Position numbers and translations under genes: made by a program. From Glaciibacter superstes DSM 21135 (GTDB lineage Bacteria; Actinomycetota; Actinomycetes; Actinomycetales; Microbacteriaceae): 64,000 nt of DNA. The DNA lies in the NCBI RefSeq assembly GCF_000421145.1, contig NZ_ATWH01000004.1, positions 186,001-250,000 on the forward strand, in the 5' to 3' direction. Shown here one piece after another: positions 7,788 to 16,324 of this stretch. Within the stretch, counting starts at the first letter, position 1. Every line of letters starts with the position of its first letter. The notes beneath the pieces were generated by a model. That model did no database searches. It was not told where the DNA came from and saw nothing but the letters and a program-made list of their open reading frames with translations.

Positions 7788-9262
7788 TTCGGTCCTTTCA
7801 ATGGAACGGGGTGTTGGGATGCTGGGTCGGGGTGAGCTGGGTCGGCGAGTTCGCCGAGTCTGATGGGCGCCGCGATCGGCCTGCGGTCGGTGCTGACGCC
7901 GTCGGTGAGTCCGGCATCGCCGACCCGGTCGGCGAGCAGCGCCTCGATCGTGCGTCCGCAGATGCGGCCCTGGCAGATGCCGAGGCCGGCGCGGGTGCTG
8001 AGCTTCAGCGCGCGAAGGGAGCGCGAGCCGGTCGCATCCGTTGCCCGGCACAGCGTGCCGTAACTGACCTCTTCACAGCGGCAGACGATGGTGTCGTCGG
8101 TGAGCATCGCCGGCCAGCCGTCACGGATGCCGTGGGCAGCTTCGATGCGCCGCGCGAATCCCCGGAACGTGCGGCGGCGCCGAACGGCCGAACGCACCTC
8201 GGTGTCGGCAGCGAGACCACCGGCAGCCGCGTGCCCGGCGATCTGCCCCTCGGCGAGGGCGAGGTCGACTCCGCCGATGCCGGTGATCTCGCCCGCCGCG
8301 AACACGCCGTGCACGTTGGTGTGCTGGCTGTCGTCAACCTGCACGAAGCGTTCCGCGGTGAGTTCGCAGCCGGCCGCGATGGCCAGCTCGAGTCGCGGCG
8401 TGAAGCCGTGGCTGACGCAGACGGCGTCGACCTCGATACGCTGCTTGGTGCCGGGGATCGGCGCCCAGTCCGGTGTGACCGCGGCGATGGTCACAGCCTC
8501 AACCCGGTCGGTTCCGTGCGCAGCGACAACGGCGCGGCCGAGCCGGTACGGGATGCGATGACGGAGGTGGCCGGCCAGGTAGCCGGCGAGTTCTGTGCCC
8601 TTGCCTGCGGCGCCGGCCAGTTCCCACGGCTTCGGCAGCCAGCCGCGCACCAGTGCAGGAACCCGATTGGCCTCGTACACGCCCACCACGTCTGAGCCGG
8701 TGTTCGCCAAGGAGGCGGCGACCGGCAGCAGGAACGGCCCTGCCCCGGAGACGACGACCCGCTGGCCGACGGCGAGGCGCTCTCCTTTGGCGAGAGCCTG
8801 CGCTGCGCCGCCGGTGAAGACTCCGGGGAGGTCCCAGCCGGGGAAGGGAAGCGTGCGGTCGTGTGCGCCGGTGGCGAGCACGATGGCGTCTGGCGTGAGC
8901 ACCAGGCGCCGGCGCCCTGTGCCGTCTGGCTCGCCGACGACAACGTGAACCGCGAGGTGCGCGGCGCCGGCACTCGTGCTGTCGGGCTCGATGGCCCACA
9001 CCTGGGCGCCGCGGATGACGCGGCATCCGTCGTCGGACAGGACCGTCTCACTGAGTTCGCGGAATTTCACCCAGCCGTGGTGCAGCATCCGTTCGTTCGC
9101 CGACGGGCGCTCTGGCGGAAGGTGGCGCCAGAACTGGCCGCCGAGCTGGTCTGAGGAGTCGAGCATGGTGACGGATGCGCCGCGAGCGCGGGCAGCGCGG
9201 GCGGCGGCGAGCCCGGCGGGGCCGGCTCCGATCACGAGCACGTCAGTTCGTGAGGTGTTCAT
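7784..9262 (-). CDS. lhpE: D-hydroxyproline dehydrogenase, FAD subunit alpha (HcnB-like)
   Basis: A 492-residue flavoprotein. The FAD Rossmann motif is VIGAGPAGLAAARAARARG near residue 10 and a second dinucleotide site is VVVSGAGPFLLPVAA near 170. The C-terminal part has a BFD-like iron-sulfur segment (IVCRCEEV, then GICQGRICG). This is the architecture of the alpha subunit of heteromeric D-Hyp dehydrogenase and of the HcnB and opine oxidase subunits. With the 2Fe-2S and beta subunits it would oxidise cis-4-hydroxy-D-proline to the pyrroline and pass electrons to the respiratory chain. It overlaps both neighbours by 4 bp, implying stoichiometric synthesis. Confidence 0.88.
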   Translation of the reverse strand: MNTSRTDVLVIGAGPAGLAAARAARARGASVTMLDSSDQLGGQFWRHLPPERPSANERMLHHGWVKFRELSETVLSDDGCRVIRGAQVWAIEPDSTSAGAAHLAVHVVVGEPDGTGRRRLVLTPDAIVLATGAHDRTLPFPGWDLPGVFTGGAAQALAKGERLAVGQRVVVSGAGPFLLPVAASLANTGSDVVGVYEANRVPALVRGWLPKPWELAGAAGKGTELAGYLAGHLRHRIPYRLGRAVVAAHGTDRVEAVTIAAVTPDWAPIPGTKQRIEVDAVCVSHGFTPRLELAIAAGCELTAERFVQVDDSQHTNVHGVFAAGEITGIGGVDLALAEGQIAGHAAAGGLAADTEVRSAVRRRRTFRGFARRIEAAHGIRDGWPAMLTDDTIVCRCEEVSYGTLCRATDATGSRSLRALKLSTRAGLGICQGRICGRTIEALLADRVGDAGLTDGVSTDRRPIAAPIRLGELADPAHPDPASQHPVPLKGPK

Positions 9263-9594
9263 GCCGCATCACCTGCCGGCGCGGCAGGGAGTTCGTCGTG
9301 CTGGGTGACGACCGCGTCGCCGTCACGCGCGCGACGCTGGCAGGCGCGCACATCGCGCTGGCCGTTGACCTCGACCAGGCAGTCATAGCAGACGCCGATT
9401 CCGCAGAACACTCCGCGTGGAGCGCCGTGCACGGAGGTACGCCGGAAGCGGAGGGTTCCGCTGGCGAGGATAACCCCGGCCAGGCTCTGGCCCATGGCAC
9501 CGGTCGCCGGAACTCCGTCGACGGTGATCGTGACGGGCGCGGGCGCTGTCGGCTTGATCGGGTCATTCTGAAACGGGAGGATTCGTGACGTCAT
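9259..9594 (-). CDS. lhpF: D-hydroxyproline dehydrogenase, [2Fe-2S] subunit gamma (HcnA-like)
   Basis: A 111-residue small ferredoxin-like subunit. Cys64, Cys69, Cys72 and Cys85 give the CX4CX2CX12C ligand pattern of plant-type [2Fe-2S] clusters (GVFCGIGVCYDC, then RACQ). It carries electrons within the three-subunit dehydrogenase. The ATG at 9594 shares one base with the stop of the upstream beta-subunit gene, and its own stop overlaps the alpha-subunit start. Confidence 0.9.
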   Translation of the reverse strand: MTSRILPFQNDPIKPTAPAPVTITVDGVPATGAMGQSLAGVILASGTLRFRRTSVHGAPRGVFCGIGVCYDCLVEVNGQRDVRACQRRARDGDAVVTQHDELPAAPAGDAA

Positions 9595-10823
9595 CAGGCC
9601 ACCGCGTCTCTGGGCGCGGCATTGCTGGCTACCGCATCTCCGGCCGCCGCCGAGAGGTGAGAGGCGAGGGATGCGCGCCCCACTGAGAACGGTGCAGCGT
9701 CGATGGCGGGATCCGCCCCCAGCATGAGGTCGCGAATGAGTTCCGCGGTAGCGAGGCTGAGGCCGATGCCTGCGCCTTCGTGACCGGTCGCGTGCCAGAG
9801 CCCAGGCATCCGTGGGTCTTCACCGATCACGGGCAGGTGGTCCGGCATGAACGGGCGGAATCCGCCGTAGCTACGCATGACGGCGGCATCGGCGAGGAAC
9901 GGGAACAGGCGGATCGCCTTCGCGGCGATTCCGCTGAGCGCGTCCACGCGCATCCGCGAGTCGAAGCCGACCTGCTGCCGGGACGATCCGATCAGCACGG
10001 TGCCGGATGCCGTCGATTCGACGACGCTCGAGGTCTGCAGGGCGCTGTCATCCGAGCCCACGGCTCCGACGTAGTCCGCGTCGTAAACCTTGTGGAAGAT
10101 GCGGTGTCGCATGCGTGTGGTGACCAGGAGCTCGCCGCGCCGGGGGCGTACTGGCAGGGGCGCACCGAGCATGCGTGCCACCTCGCCAGACCACGGGCCG
10201 GCAGCAATAAGGATGCGCTCAGCTCTGATGTGACCGGCCGGCGAGCCGATTCCGATGAGTACTCCGGAGGAGTCATGCACCGGGCCGAGAACAGGTGTGT
10301 TCTCGAGCACTCGTGCCCCGAATCGCCTGGCGGAGGCGATCAGGGCTTCCGTGGCGATGGCGGGCTGCACCTGGGCGTCTTCTGGGTAGTGCACGGCGGC
10401 CTCGGCGAGTGGACCCAGGTCGGGTTCGAGTCGGCGAGCCTCGTCTGGCTCGATCACGCGGGCGTCGACACCGGCGCCGCGCTGGCTGGCCGCGAAATCG
10501 AGAAGCGCCTGCGCGCCGGAGCCAGTCGTGGCGACGACCAGACCGCCTTTCGGGTCGTACTCGACGGAGGGGAAGGCGTCGCCGAGTTGCTCGGTGAGGT
10601 CTGAGACAGTCTGTTTCCAGAGTGAGGTCGCGTATTGCGCGAGAACCAGTTCGTGTCCAGGGCCTTTGTCCGAGACGAGAAGGTTTCCCTCGCAGGCGGA
10701 GGAGGTGCCGCCTGCGACCGTGCCGCGATCGACGACGGTGACGTCGAAGCCGGCCATCGCGAGGGCGCGAGCACAGGCGGCACCGATGATGCCGGCACCG
10801 ACGATCAGCACACTGCTCGCCAT
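9594..10823 (-). CDS. lhpB: D-hydroxyproline dehydrogenase, FAD subunit beta (D-amino acid oxidase family)
   Basis: A 409-residue FAD oxidoreductase of the DAO/HcnC group. The N-terminal motif SVLIVGAGIIGAACARALAM binds FAD. The C-terminal part carries RPFMPDHLPVIGEDPRMPGL and ATGHEGAGIGLSLATAELI, both diagnostic of glycine/D-amino acid oxidases. It is the substrate-oxidising subunit for cis-4-hydroxy-D-proline. The ATG at 10823 follows GGAGG; a longer frame upstream runs through the promoter and is rejected. It is the first gene of the Hyp operon, so the promoter lies in 10824-10950, where a palindromic TATGTTACATA is found. Confidence 0.88.
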   Translation of the reverse strand: MASSVLIVGAGIIGAACARALAMAGFDVTVVDRGTVAGGTSSACEGNLLVSDKGPGHELVLAQYATSLWKQTVSDLTEQLGDAFPSVEYDPKGGLVVATTGSGAQALLDFAASQRGAGVDARVIEPDEARRLEPDLGPLAEAAVHYPEDAQVQPAIATEALIASARRFGARVLENTPVLGPVHDSSGVLIGIGSPAGHIRAERILIAAGPWSGEVARMLGAPLPVRPRRGELLVTTRMRHRIFHKVYDADYVGAVGSDDSALQTSSVVESTASGTVLIGSSRQQVGFDSRMRVDALSGIAAKAIRLFPFLADAAVMRSYGGFRPFMPDHLPVIGEDPRMPGLWHATGHEGAGIGLSLATAELIRDLMLGADPAIDAAPFSVGRASLASHLSAAAGDAVASNAAPRDAVA

Positions 10824-10851
10824 GCTCGCTCCTCCGCCCCCTCGCCCGATC

Positions 10852-10867
10852 AATAATATGTTACATA
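10852..10867. promoter_or_regulatory. Candidate GntR operator upstream of the Hyp operon
   Basis: TATGTTACATA at 10857-10867 is a palindrome around one central base. The minus-strand reading of 10852-10863, TAACATATTATT, resembles the TGnCATATTAC word found at 17600, 29035, 40474 and 41311. It lies 34-44 bp upstream of the first Hyp gene, a usual place for operator or promoter control. Confidence 0.45.
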
Positions 10868-10950
10868 CCATAGCGGATTCACGGTGGTTTGCGCTATGCG
10901 CCCATCTTCCTCGTGTGCACGGTTGTTGCGGCACCAACTCCTGGCGCTCA

Positions 10951-10994
10951 AAAATGCACTGGGCACCCGCAATTGCGGTTGCCCAGAACATTTT
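10951..10994 (-). terminator. Terminator of the liv-aconitase X operon
   Basis: A long imperfect inverted repeat is centred on 10972/10973. The inner arms pair CTGGGCA-CCGCAA with TTGCGG-TGCCCAG, and outer AAAATG pairs with CATTTT. On the minus strand the stem is followed by TTTTT, as expected for an intrinsic terminator after the aconitase X small-subunit gene. Confidence 0.65.
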
Positions 10995-11021
10995 CGGGTG
11001 CCAGCGGCGCAGCGCTACTGG

Positions 11022-11495
11022 CTACCAGGTGACGGATGCCGCGTCCGCGTCCGCGCGCACGCACACGTTCCCGGTGCGTGGCAGGCCCTCGAGCGCGGCG
11101 GAGCCCAGCAGCACGATCGGCAGTCGGGTGCCGTACACCTCGGCCGCGGCGAGCGCGCCGAGCACCACGATCGCGTCCCGCGACGACAACACGATCGCCG
11201 CAGGTGCCACCCCCGCGCGCACCTGCTCCGCAATGACACTCGACGACGAACTCGACCCCCGCGATGCGCTCATCACCAGCACCCGGCCAGCCAGGGAGAT
11301 ACCGTGCTGCGGGTGGTGCACGTCGGTGATCACGGCGGTGGCGATGTCGGTGCCACCCCAGAACGACAGCGGCTCGTCGAGCCAGAGCACCTCACCGCAT
11401 CCGTCTCCTTCGCAGAGCATCTGCGCTCTCACACCTGCCTCAGCACCAGCCACCGCTTCATCGCCAGTCACCGCCTCAGTGCCAGACGGCTTCAT
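11022..11495 (-). CDS. Aconitase X small (swivel, DUF126) subunit
   Basis: A 157-residue protein matching the swivelling-domain subunit of aconitase X: EPLSFWGGTD, GRVLVMSASRGSSSSSSV and AEQVRAGVAPAAIVLSSRD in the expected order. The conserved Ser cluster after RG is the active-site loop contributed by this domain. It overlaps the large-subunit gene by 20 bp. Together the two subunits form a dehydratase. Characterised bacterial members dehydrate cis-3-hydroxy-L-proline to delta1-pyrroline-2-carboxylate, which fits this neighbourhood; mevalonate-5-phosphate dehydration is the archaeal alternative and is not supported here. Confidence 0.85.
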   Translation of the reverse strand: MKPSGTEAVTGDEAVAGAEAGVRAQMLCEGDGCGEVLWLDEPLSFWGGTDIATAVITDVHHPQHGISLAGRVLVMSASRGSSSSSSVIAEQVRAGVAPAAIVLSSRDAIVVLGALAAAEVYGTRLPIVLLGSAALEGLPRTGNVCVRADADAASVTW

Positions 11496-12783
11496 CGCGG
11501 ATCACCCGCCCCGCCCGCGCCGACGCGATGCACTCGTCGATCGAGCCGAGCACCACATCGATACCCATGTTCGCCGGCGCGTACCAGGCCCACTTGCCAG
11601 AGGTTGTCATCGCCGTGCGCACCGTCTCCGAGAGGATCGGCACCAGGTACGTGCAGGTGTCGACGACGAGCTTCGCACCCGCTTGTTCGCAGAGTTGCGC
11701 GAAGCCGGCCTCTCGCGCCAGGGCCAGCACGTCACGCGACGTCGAGATCCACACCGTGCACGACGGATGGAACGGCTCACCATCACGAAGCACGTCGGCC
11801 AGCTTGGCGAACTCACTGAGCGAGAAGTGGGGCGTGCCGATCGACACCGCATCGAGACGGTCGCCGACCGTCGCCGTGGTGAGGTCGTCGCGTGCCGCAC
11901 GCAGCGTGTCGGCGGTGAGCGAGATCCGCGGCAGATCGGGCGCGGGCCAGTCGGCGCCAGCCGCCACCGCCTCCGGCGTCACCCCGGCCACATGGAACAA
12001 CGCCACTCCCCCGCTGGACGCCGCCGTCGCACCGAGTGCTTTGAGCCGATCCTCGTCTGCCACCTCTGAATCGATGCCGGTGAGGATGCACACCCGCTCG
12101 CCGACCGTTTTCCCCACGGCGAACCCGAGCGCGGCCCACGCGGCATCCGAGTCGAGCACGCGGGTCGGGATGCCGGAGCAGTCGAGCTCGAGCGTCGGCA
12201 CGCGGTTCGCCGTCACGTGCAGGCCGGCATACGGCACCCGTCCGGTTATCGCAGCGCAGACATCCGCAAAATCGCCGTACCGCGCGGTGCGAGCGCCCAG
12301 TGCCGAGTTGGCGAACACGATCGCGTTCGATTCGGCCCAGGCAACGTCGGTGCCGAAGGCCGGGCGGTCGGCCAATTGGTACGGCGCGCAGGTCCATGTT
12401 GCCCGTGCCCCCATGGCCACGTAAGCGTCCATCAACCGCTTCGCCGCCGCCGTCTCGTCCGGATCCAGGCGAACAAGCCCCGGATGCATGAGGTCAAGCG
12501 AGCTGACATTCAACGTCGTCGGAACACTCACCGAAGCGCCCAACTCCGCCAGCTTCTCGGCAAAATCCAGCCCGGCCTGCCCGTGGTAGAGGCATCCGTC
12601 GATGTGGGCAGACTCCACGTCGATCAGCCGCGGCGCCTGCGAAACTTTGGCCAGCGCCACGATCAGGCGCATGGCCATGGCGACGGCCGGCCCGCGCTCA
12701 CCGGCGAGCTTCGCTTCATCTTCACCGGAGAGCTCGAGGTGAACGGGCTCGATCAACCCAACTGCCGCCGGCGGGTCCGTCAT
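11476..12783 (-). CDS. Aconitase X catalytic subunit, probable cis-3-hydroxy-L-proline dehydratase
   Basis: A 435-residue DUF521/aconitase X large subunit. Recognisable blocks are SAHIDGCLYHGQAGLDFA near 60, the TCAPYQ cysteine near 130, WAESNAIVFANSALGART near 150, and DTCTYLVPIL with KWAWYAPANMG near 380. The cysteines in these blocks are the likely iron-sulfur ligands. The gene begins at the LivF stop (TGATG), so it is cotranslated with the amino acid importer. A GTG one codon upstream is an alternative start. The product, pyrroline-2-carboxylate, would be reduced to L-proline by the enzyme at 42327. The substrate assignment rests on context. Confidence 0.85.
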   Translation of the reverse strand: MTDPPAAVGLIEPVHLELSGEDEAKLAGERGPAVAMAMRLIVALAKVSQAPRLIDVESAHIDGCLYHGQAGLDFAEKLAELGASVSVPTTLNVSSLDLMHPGLVRLDPDETAAAKRLMDAYVAMGARATWTCAPYQLADRPAFGTDVAWAESNAIVFANSALGARTARYGDFADVCAAITGRVPYAGLHVTANRVPTLELDCSGIPTRVLDSDAAWAALGFAVGKTVGERVCILTGIDSEVADEDRLKALGATAASSGGVALFHVAGVTPEAVAAGADWPAPDLPRISLTADTLRAARDDLTTATVGDRLDAVSIGTPHFSLSEFAKLADVLRDGEPFHPSCTVWISTSRDVLALAREAGFAQLCEQAGAKLVVDTCTYLVPILSETVRTAMTTSGKWAWYAPANMGIDVVLGSIDECIASARAGRVIRDEAVWH

Positions 12784-13493
12784 CACGCGCCGAGGTAGGC
12801 GTCGATGATGCGCGGGTCTGCGAGCAGATCGTCCGCCTTCCCCTCCATCGTCGTCACGCCGTCCTCGATGACGTAGGCGCGATCGGTGACCTTCAGTGCG
12901 GCACGCGCGTTCTGCTCGACCAGCAGCACCGTGGTGCCCTGGTCGCGAATCTCGCTGATGACCTGCATCACCTGGGCGACGATCAACGGGGCGAGCCCCA
13001 TCGACGGCTCGTCGAGCATCAGCATCTTCGGCCCCGCGATGAGACCCCGTCCGATGGCCAGCATCTGCTGTTCACCACCGGAAAGCGTTCCGCCCTGCTG
13101 AGCACGACGCTCGGCGAGCAGTGGCAGCAGTTCGTACACGTGCTCAATGCGCTTGGCGACCACGGAGCGGTCTTTGACCAGATAGCCGCCGAGTTGCAGG
13201 TTCTCCAGCACGGTCAGCGTGCTGAAGATACGGCGCCCCTCCGGCACATGGATCAGGCCGGCCCCGACAACGTTCCACGGCTGCGCCTTGGAGATGTCGG
13301 CGCCATTGAAGGCGATCTTTCCGGAGTGCGCCTTTACCAGGGCGGATGCCGTCGACAGGGTGGTCGTCTTGCCGGCACCGTTGTTGCCGAGCAGCGCCAC
13401 GATCTCGCCCTCGTCGACCCGCAGGCTGATGCCGCGCAGTGCCTGCACCTTGCCGTAGAACACCTCGACGTTGTCGAATTCGAGCATCGCCAT
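12783..13493 (-). CDS. livF: Amino acid ABC transporter ATPase LivF
   Basis: A 236-residue ATPase of the branched-chain amino acid type. Walker A is GNNGAGKTTT, the signature is LSGGEQQML, Walker B is MLMLDEPSMGLAP and the switch His is replaced by VLLVEQN, as usual in LivF. It pairs with LivG below the membrane permeases. Start and stop overlap both neighbours. Because the operon continues into aconitase X, the transported substrate is more likely hydroxyproline or a related imino acid than leucine. Confidence 0.92.
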   Translation of the reverse strand: MAMLEFDNVEVFYGKVQALRGISLRVDEGEIVALLGNNGAGKTTTLSTASALVKAHSGKIAFNGADISKAQPWNVVGAGLIHVPEGRRIFSTLTVLENLQLGGYLVKDRSVVAKRIEHVYELLPLLAERRAQQGGTLSGGEQQMLAIGRGLIAGPKMLMLDEPSMGLAPLIVAQVMQVISEIRDQGTTVLLVEQNARAALKVTDRAYVIEDGVTTMEGKADDLLADPRIIDAYLGA

Positions 13494-14269
13494 CAGGATT
13501 CCACCTCCTCGTCCTTGCCGAGGTACGCCTCGATCACCGCGGGGTTCGCCTTCACTTCTGCTGGTGTGCCCTCGGCGATCTCGTGCCCGAAGTTCATCAC
13601 CACGATCCGTTCAGACAACTCCATCACCAAACCCATGTCGTGCTCGATCAGCACGATGGCGGTGCCCAGGTCACGGATGCGCCGGCACAAGGAGAGCAGA
13701 CCCTGCTTTTCCGTGTAGTTCAGTCCGGCGGCCGGCTCATCGAGCAGGAGGACACCCGATTTTCGGGCCAGGGCTCTCGCGATCTCGACCTGCTTCTGCT
13801 GGCCGTATGCGAGGTTGCGAATCGGCACACCGCGCGGCCCGGTGTAGCCGACGAAGTCAAGCCAGCGGTGCGCCTCGTCGGTGTAATGCGCCTCGCTCCG
13901 TTTGAACCGGGGAGTGTGAAAGATCGCATCCGCCCAGTTCTGGCCGCCGTAGAGATGCATCCCGGCCCGAACATTGTCGAGCACCGTCAGGTCGGGGAAC
14001 AACCGGAGATTCTGGAAGGTGCGCGAGATTCCGGCGGCGGCGATATCGGCCGGACGCTTGCCGGTGATGTCCTTGCCGTTCAGTGAGATGGCGCCGCCTG
14101 TCGGTTTGTAGAAACCGGTGATGCAGTTGAACGCGCTGGTCTTGCCAGCACCGTTCGGCCCGATCACCGCGATGATCTCGTTCTCGCGCGCCTCAAAACT
14201 CAGCCCGTCGACGGCTTTCACGCCGCCGAAGGCGATCTGGAGGTCCTTCACCTCGAGCACGGCGCTCAT
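13493..14269 (-). CDS. livG: Amino acid ABC transporter ATPase LivG
   Basis: A 258-residue ATPase with Walker A GPNGAGKTS, the LivG-typical long insertion (RLFPDLTVLDNVRAG through RSEAHYTDEAHRWLDFV), a YGQQKQVEIARAL signature, Walker B VLLLDEPAAGLN and LIEHDMGLVM. It partners LivF to energise LivHM. The start overlaps the LivM stop by one base. Confidence 0.92.
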   Translation of the reverse strand: MSAVLEVKDLQIAFGGVKAVDGLSFEARENEIIAVIGPNGAGKTSAFNCITGFYKPTGGAISLNGKDITGKRPADIAAAGISRTFQNLRLFPDLTVLDNVRAGMHLYGGQNWADAIFHTPRFKRSEAHYTDEAHRWLDFVGYTGPRGVPIRNLAYGQQKQVEIARALARKSGVLLLDEPAAGLNYTEKQGLLSLCRRIRDLGTAIVLIEHDMGLVMELSERIVVMNFGHEIAEGTPAEVKANPAVIEAYLGKDEEVES

Positions 14270-15306
14270 CAGCTAGCCCCCTTCAGTGCCGGGTCGAGTT
14301 TCTCCATCTTCCGCCGCTCCGGTTCGTAGCCGCGCGCCGGCCAGAAGCCCTGCGGGCGGAACACCATCACCACAACGAGCAGCAGACCGAACGCCAGGTA
14401 GCGATAGTCAGACAGGTCGCGGAGCAGTTCGGGCAGCAGGCTGATCACCAGCGCACCGATGACCACACCGCGCATGTTGCCCATGCCTCCCAGCACGACC
14501 GCCATCAGCACCAGCGCCGACTGCAGGAAGATGAAGCTCTGCGGCGACACGGCAGACAGGTGCGCGGCGAACAGGATTCCGCCGAAGCCGCCCCAGATCG
14601 CGCCGAAGATGTAGGCCAGCAGTTTCACCTTGTAGGTGTGGATGCCCATGGCCTCCGCCGCGTCTTCGTCTTCACGCACGAACCGCCATGCCCGGCCAAG
14701 CCGCGACTTGCCCAGGCGTGCAGCAGCAAGCACGAATGCCGCGACGACCAGCACGGTGATGTAGTAGAACACCGCCGGCTCCTGGGAATCGAAGTCGCCG
14801 ACCTCGAACAAGCCTGGAATACCGAAGATGCCGGATGGCCCGCCGGTGATGGTGAGGTTGTTCGCGGTGATGCGGGTGATCTCCCCGAATCCGAGGGTGA
14901 CGATCGCGAGGTAGTCGCTGCGTAGCCGGAGGGTCGGAGCGCCGATGATGAGACCGGCCAGCACCGTCATGACGAGCACCGCTGGAATCGTGAAGACCAG
15001 GGGCAACTCGAACGCCTTCGCGATGATCCCCGACGTATATGCCCCGACGGCCATGAACGCGATGTATCCGAGGTCGAGCAGCCCGCAATAGCCGACGACG
15101 ATGTTCAGGCCCGAGGCGAGCAACACGAAGATCGCCGCGGTGGTCATCACGTTCAGGGCATACGGCGTGGCGATGACGAAGGGTGCCAGGAGGGCGATCC
15201 CGAGTGCGACCCAGCCCAGTTGCCTGCTCTCGAAGACCCGGGAGAGGAACGACTGCGGTGCGCCCACCTTCTTCGGGGCGAGTGTGGTGTCGACGTTTTC
15301 GGTCAT
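14269..15306 (-). CDS. livM: Amino acid ABC transporter permease LivM
   Basis: A 345-residue permease with about nine hydrophobic spans. Family marks are GLLDLGYIAFMAVGAYTSG near 75, RSDYLAIVTLGFGEI near 130 and AWRFVREDEDAAEAMGI (the cytoplasmic EAA-like loop) near 215. The ATG at 15306 overlaps the LivH stop; the longer frame upstream is antisense-like leader and is rejected. Confidence 0.92.
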   Translation of the reverse strand: MTENVDTTLAPKKVGAPQSFLSRVFESRQLGWVALGIALLAPFVIATPYALNVMTTAAIFVLLASGLNIVVGYCGLLDLGYIAFMAVGAYTSGIIAKAFELPLVFTIPAVLVMTVLAGLIIGAPTLRLRSDYLAIVTLGFGEITRITANNLTITGGPSGIFGIPGLFEVGDFDSQEPAVFYYITVLVVAAFVLAAARLGKSRLGRAWRFVREDEDAAEAMGIHTYKVKLLAYIFGAIWGGFGGILFAAHLSAVSPQSFIFLQSALVLMAVVLGGMGNMRGVVIGALVISLLPELLRDLSDYRYLAFGLLLVVVMVFRPQGFWPARGYEPERRKMEKLDPALKGAS

Positions 15307-16199
15307 CAGACACGCTCCGTCACACGCTCGCCGAGAATGCCCGTCGGCCGCAGGGTCAGGAAGAGAATCAACACGGCGAAGGCGAAGACATCCCGCCACT
15401 GGCCGCCGAACCATTCAGACCCGAATGCCTCGACGAACCCGAGCACCAGCCCTCCGAGCATGGCGCCCTTGATGTTGCCGATACCGCCGATGACGGCGGC
15501 GGTGAAGGCCTTCAGTCCGATGATGAATCCCATCAGGAAGTCGATCTTGCCGTAGTACGCGCCGGCCATCACACCCGCGGCGCCGGCGAGGGCCGAACCG
15601 ATGAAGAAGGTGCGGCTGATCACCTGATTCACGTTGATGCCCATCAGGAGGGATGCGTTGCGGTCGAGCGAGATCGACCTCATCGCCCGGCCTGTCGAGG
15701 TCTTCTGCACGTAGAAGTTCAGCAGGATCATGAGCACCCCCGCAATGAGAATGAGGATGATCTGCGGCAGCGAGATCCGTGCGCCGATGATGTTGAACAC
15801 GTTGCCCTCGAGGCGGATCGGGAACGCACGGGGGTTCGGCCCTGCGATGGCGGCGATGCCGTACTCGAGCGAGAACGAGACACCGACGGCCGTGATCAGC
15901 ACCGCGAGCCTGGGTGCGCCGCGAAGCGGCCGGTAAGCGAACCGTTCGATGAGCACGCCGGCGCCACCGGTGAGCACCATGCTGAGCAGCATCACCACCA
16001 GCAGCGCTCCGATGGAGAGAGTGGCGGGGATGCCACCGAGCGACGTCAGCGCGGCGAAACCGATGAAGGCGCCGAGCATGTAGATGTCGCCGTGGGCGAA
16101 GTTCAGCAGCTTGATGATGCCGTAGACCATGCTGTATCCCAGCGCGATCAGGGCATAGAACGAGCCGACGAACAGCCCGTCCCAGATGACTTGGACCAT
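15306..16199 (-). CDS. livH: Amino acid ABC transporter permease LivH
   Basis: A 297-residue permease starting MVQVIWDGLFVGSFYALIALGYSM, with LNFAHGDIYMLGAF and GRAMRSISLDRNASLLMGIN (the ATPase-contact loop) as LivH hallmarks. The ATG at 16199 has only a weak ribosome site. The 125-bp gap to the binding-protein gene holds an inverted repeat that may make the permeases less abundant than the binding protein. Confidence 0.9.
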   Translation of the reverse strand: MVQVIWDGLFVGSFYALIALGYSMVYGIIKLLNFAHGDIYMLGAFIGFAALTSLGGIPATLSIGALLVVMLLSMVLTGGAGVLIERFAYRPLRGAPRLAVLITAVGVSFSLEYGIAAIAGPNPRAFPIRLEGNVFNIIGARISLPQIILILIAGVLMILLNFYVQKTSTGRAMRSISLDRNASLLMGINVNQVISRTFFIGSALAGAAGVMAGAYYGKIDFLMGFIIGLKAFTAAVIGGIGNIKGAMLGGLVLGFVEAFGSEWFGGQWRDVFAFAVLILFLTLRPTGILGERVTERV

Positions 16200-16237
16200 A
16201 AGAATCCGTTTCGGGTCAGCGAAGCATACGGTGGCGG

Positions 16238-16286
16238 TGACGGATGCCGTGGGCCGTTTCGGCGACGTGCGCCGCGGCATCCGTCA
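16238..16286 (-). promoter_or_regulatory. Inverted repeat between livK and livH, probable attenuator
   Basis: Perfect 12-nt arms TGACGGATGCCG (16238-16249) and its complement (16275-16286) flank a 25-nt spacer. In ABC operons such intercistronic hairpins commonly stabilise the binding-protein message or partly stop transcription before the permease genes. The arm also contains the GGATGCC word that is frequent throughout the window. Confidence 0.45.
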
Positions 16287-16324
16287 TCTCGCGCAGTTCT
16301 TTCAGGAACTGTGCGATTCAGAAC

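Noticed and set aside
11476..12783. Aconitase X as archaeal-type mevalonate-5-phosphate dehydratase
   Set aside because: There are no mevalonate-pathway genes nearby, and the operon and window are devoted to amino/imino acid import and hydroxyproline breakdown.
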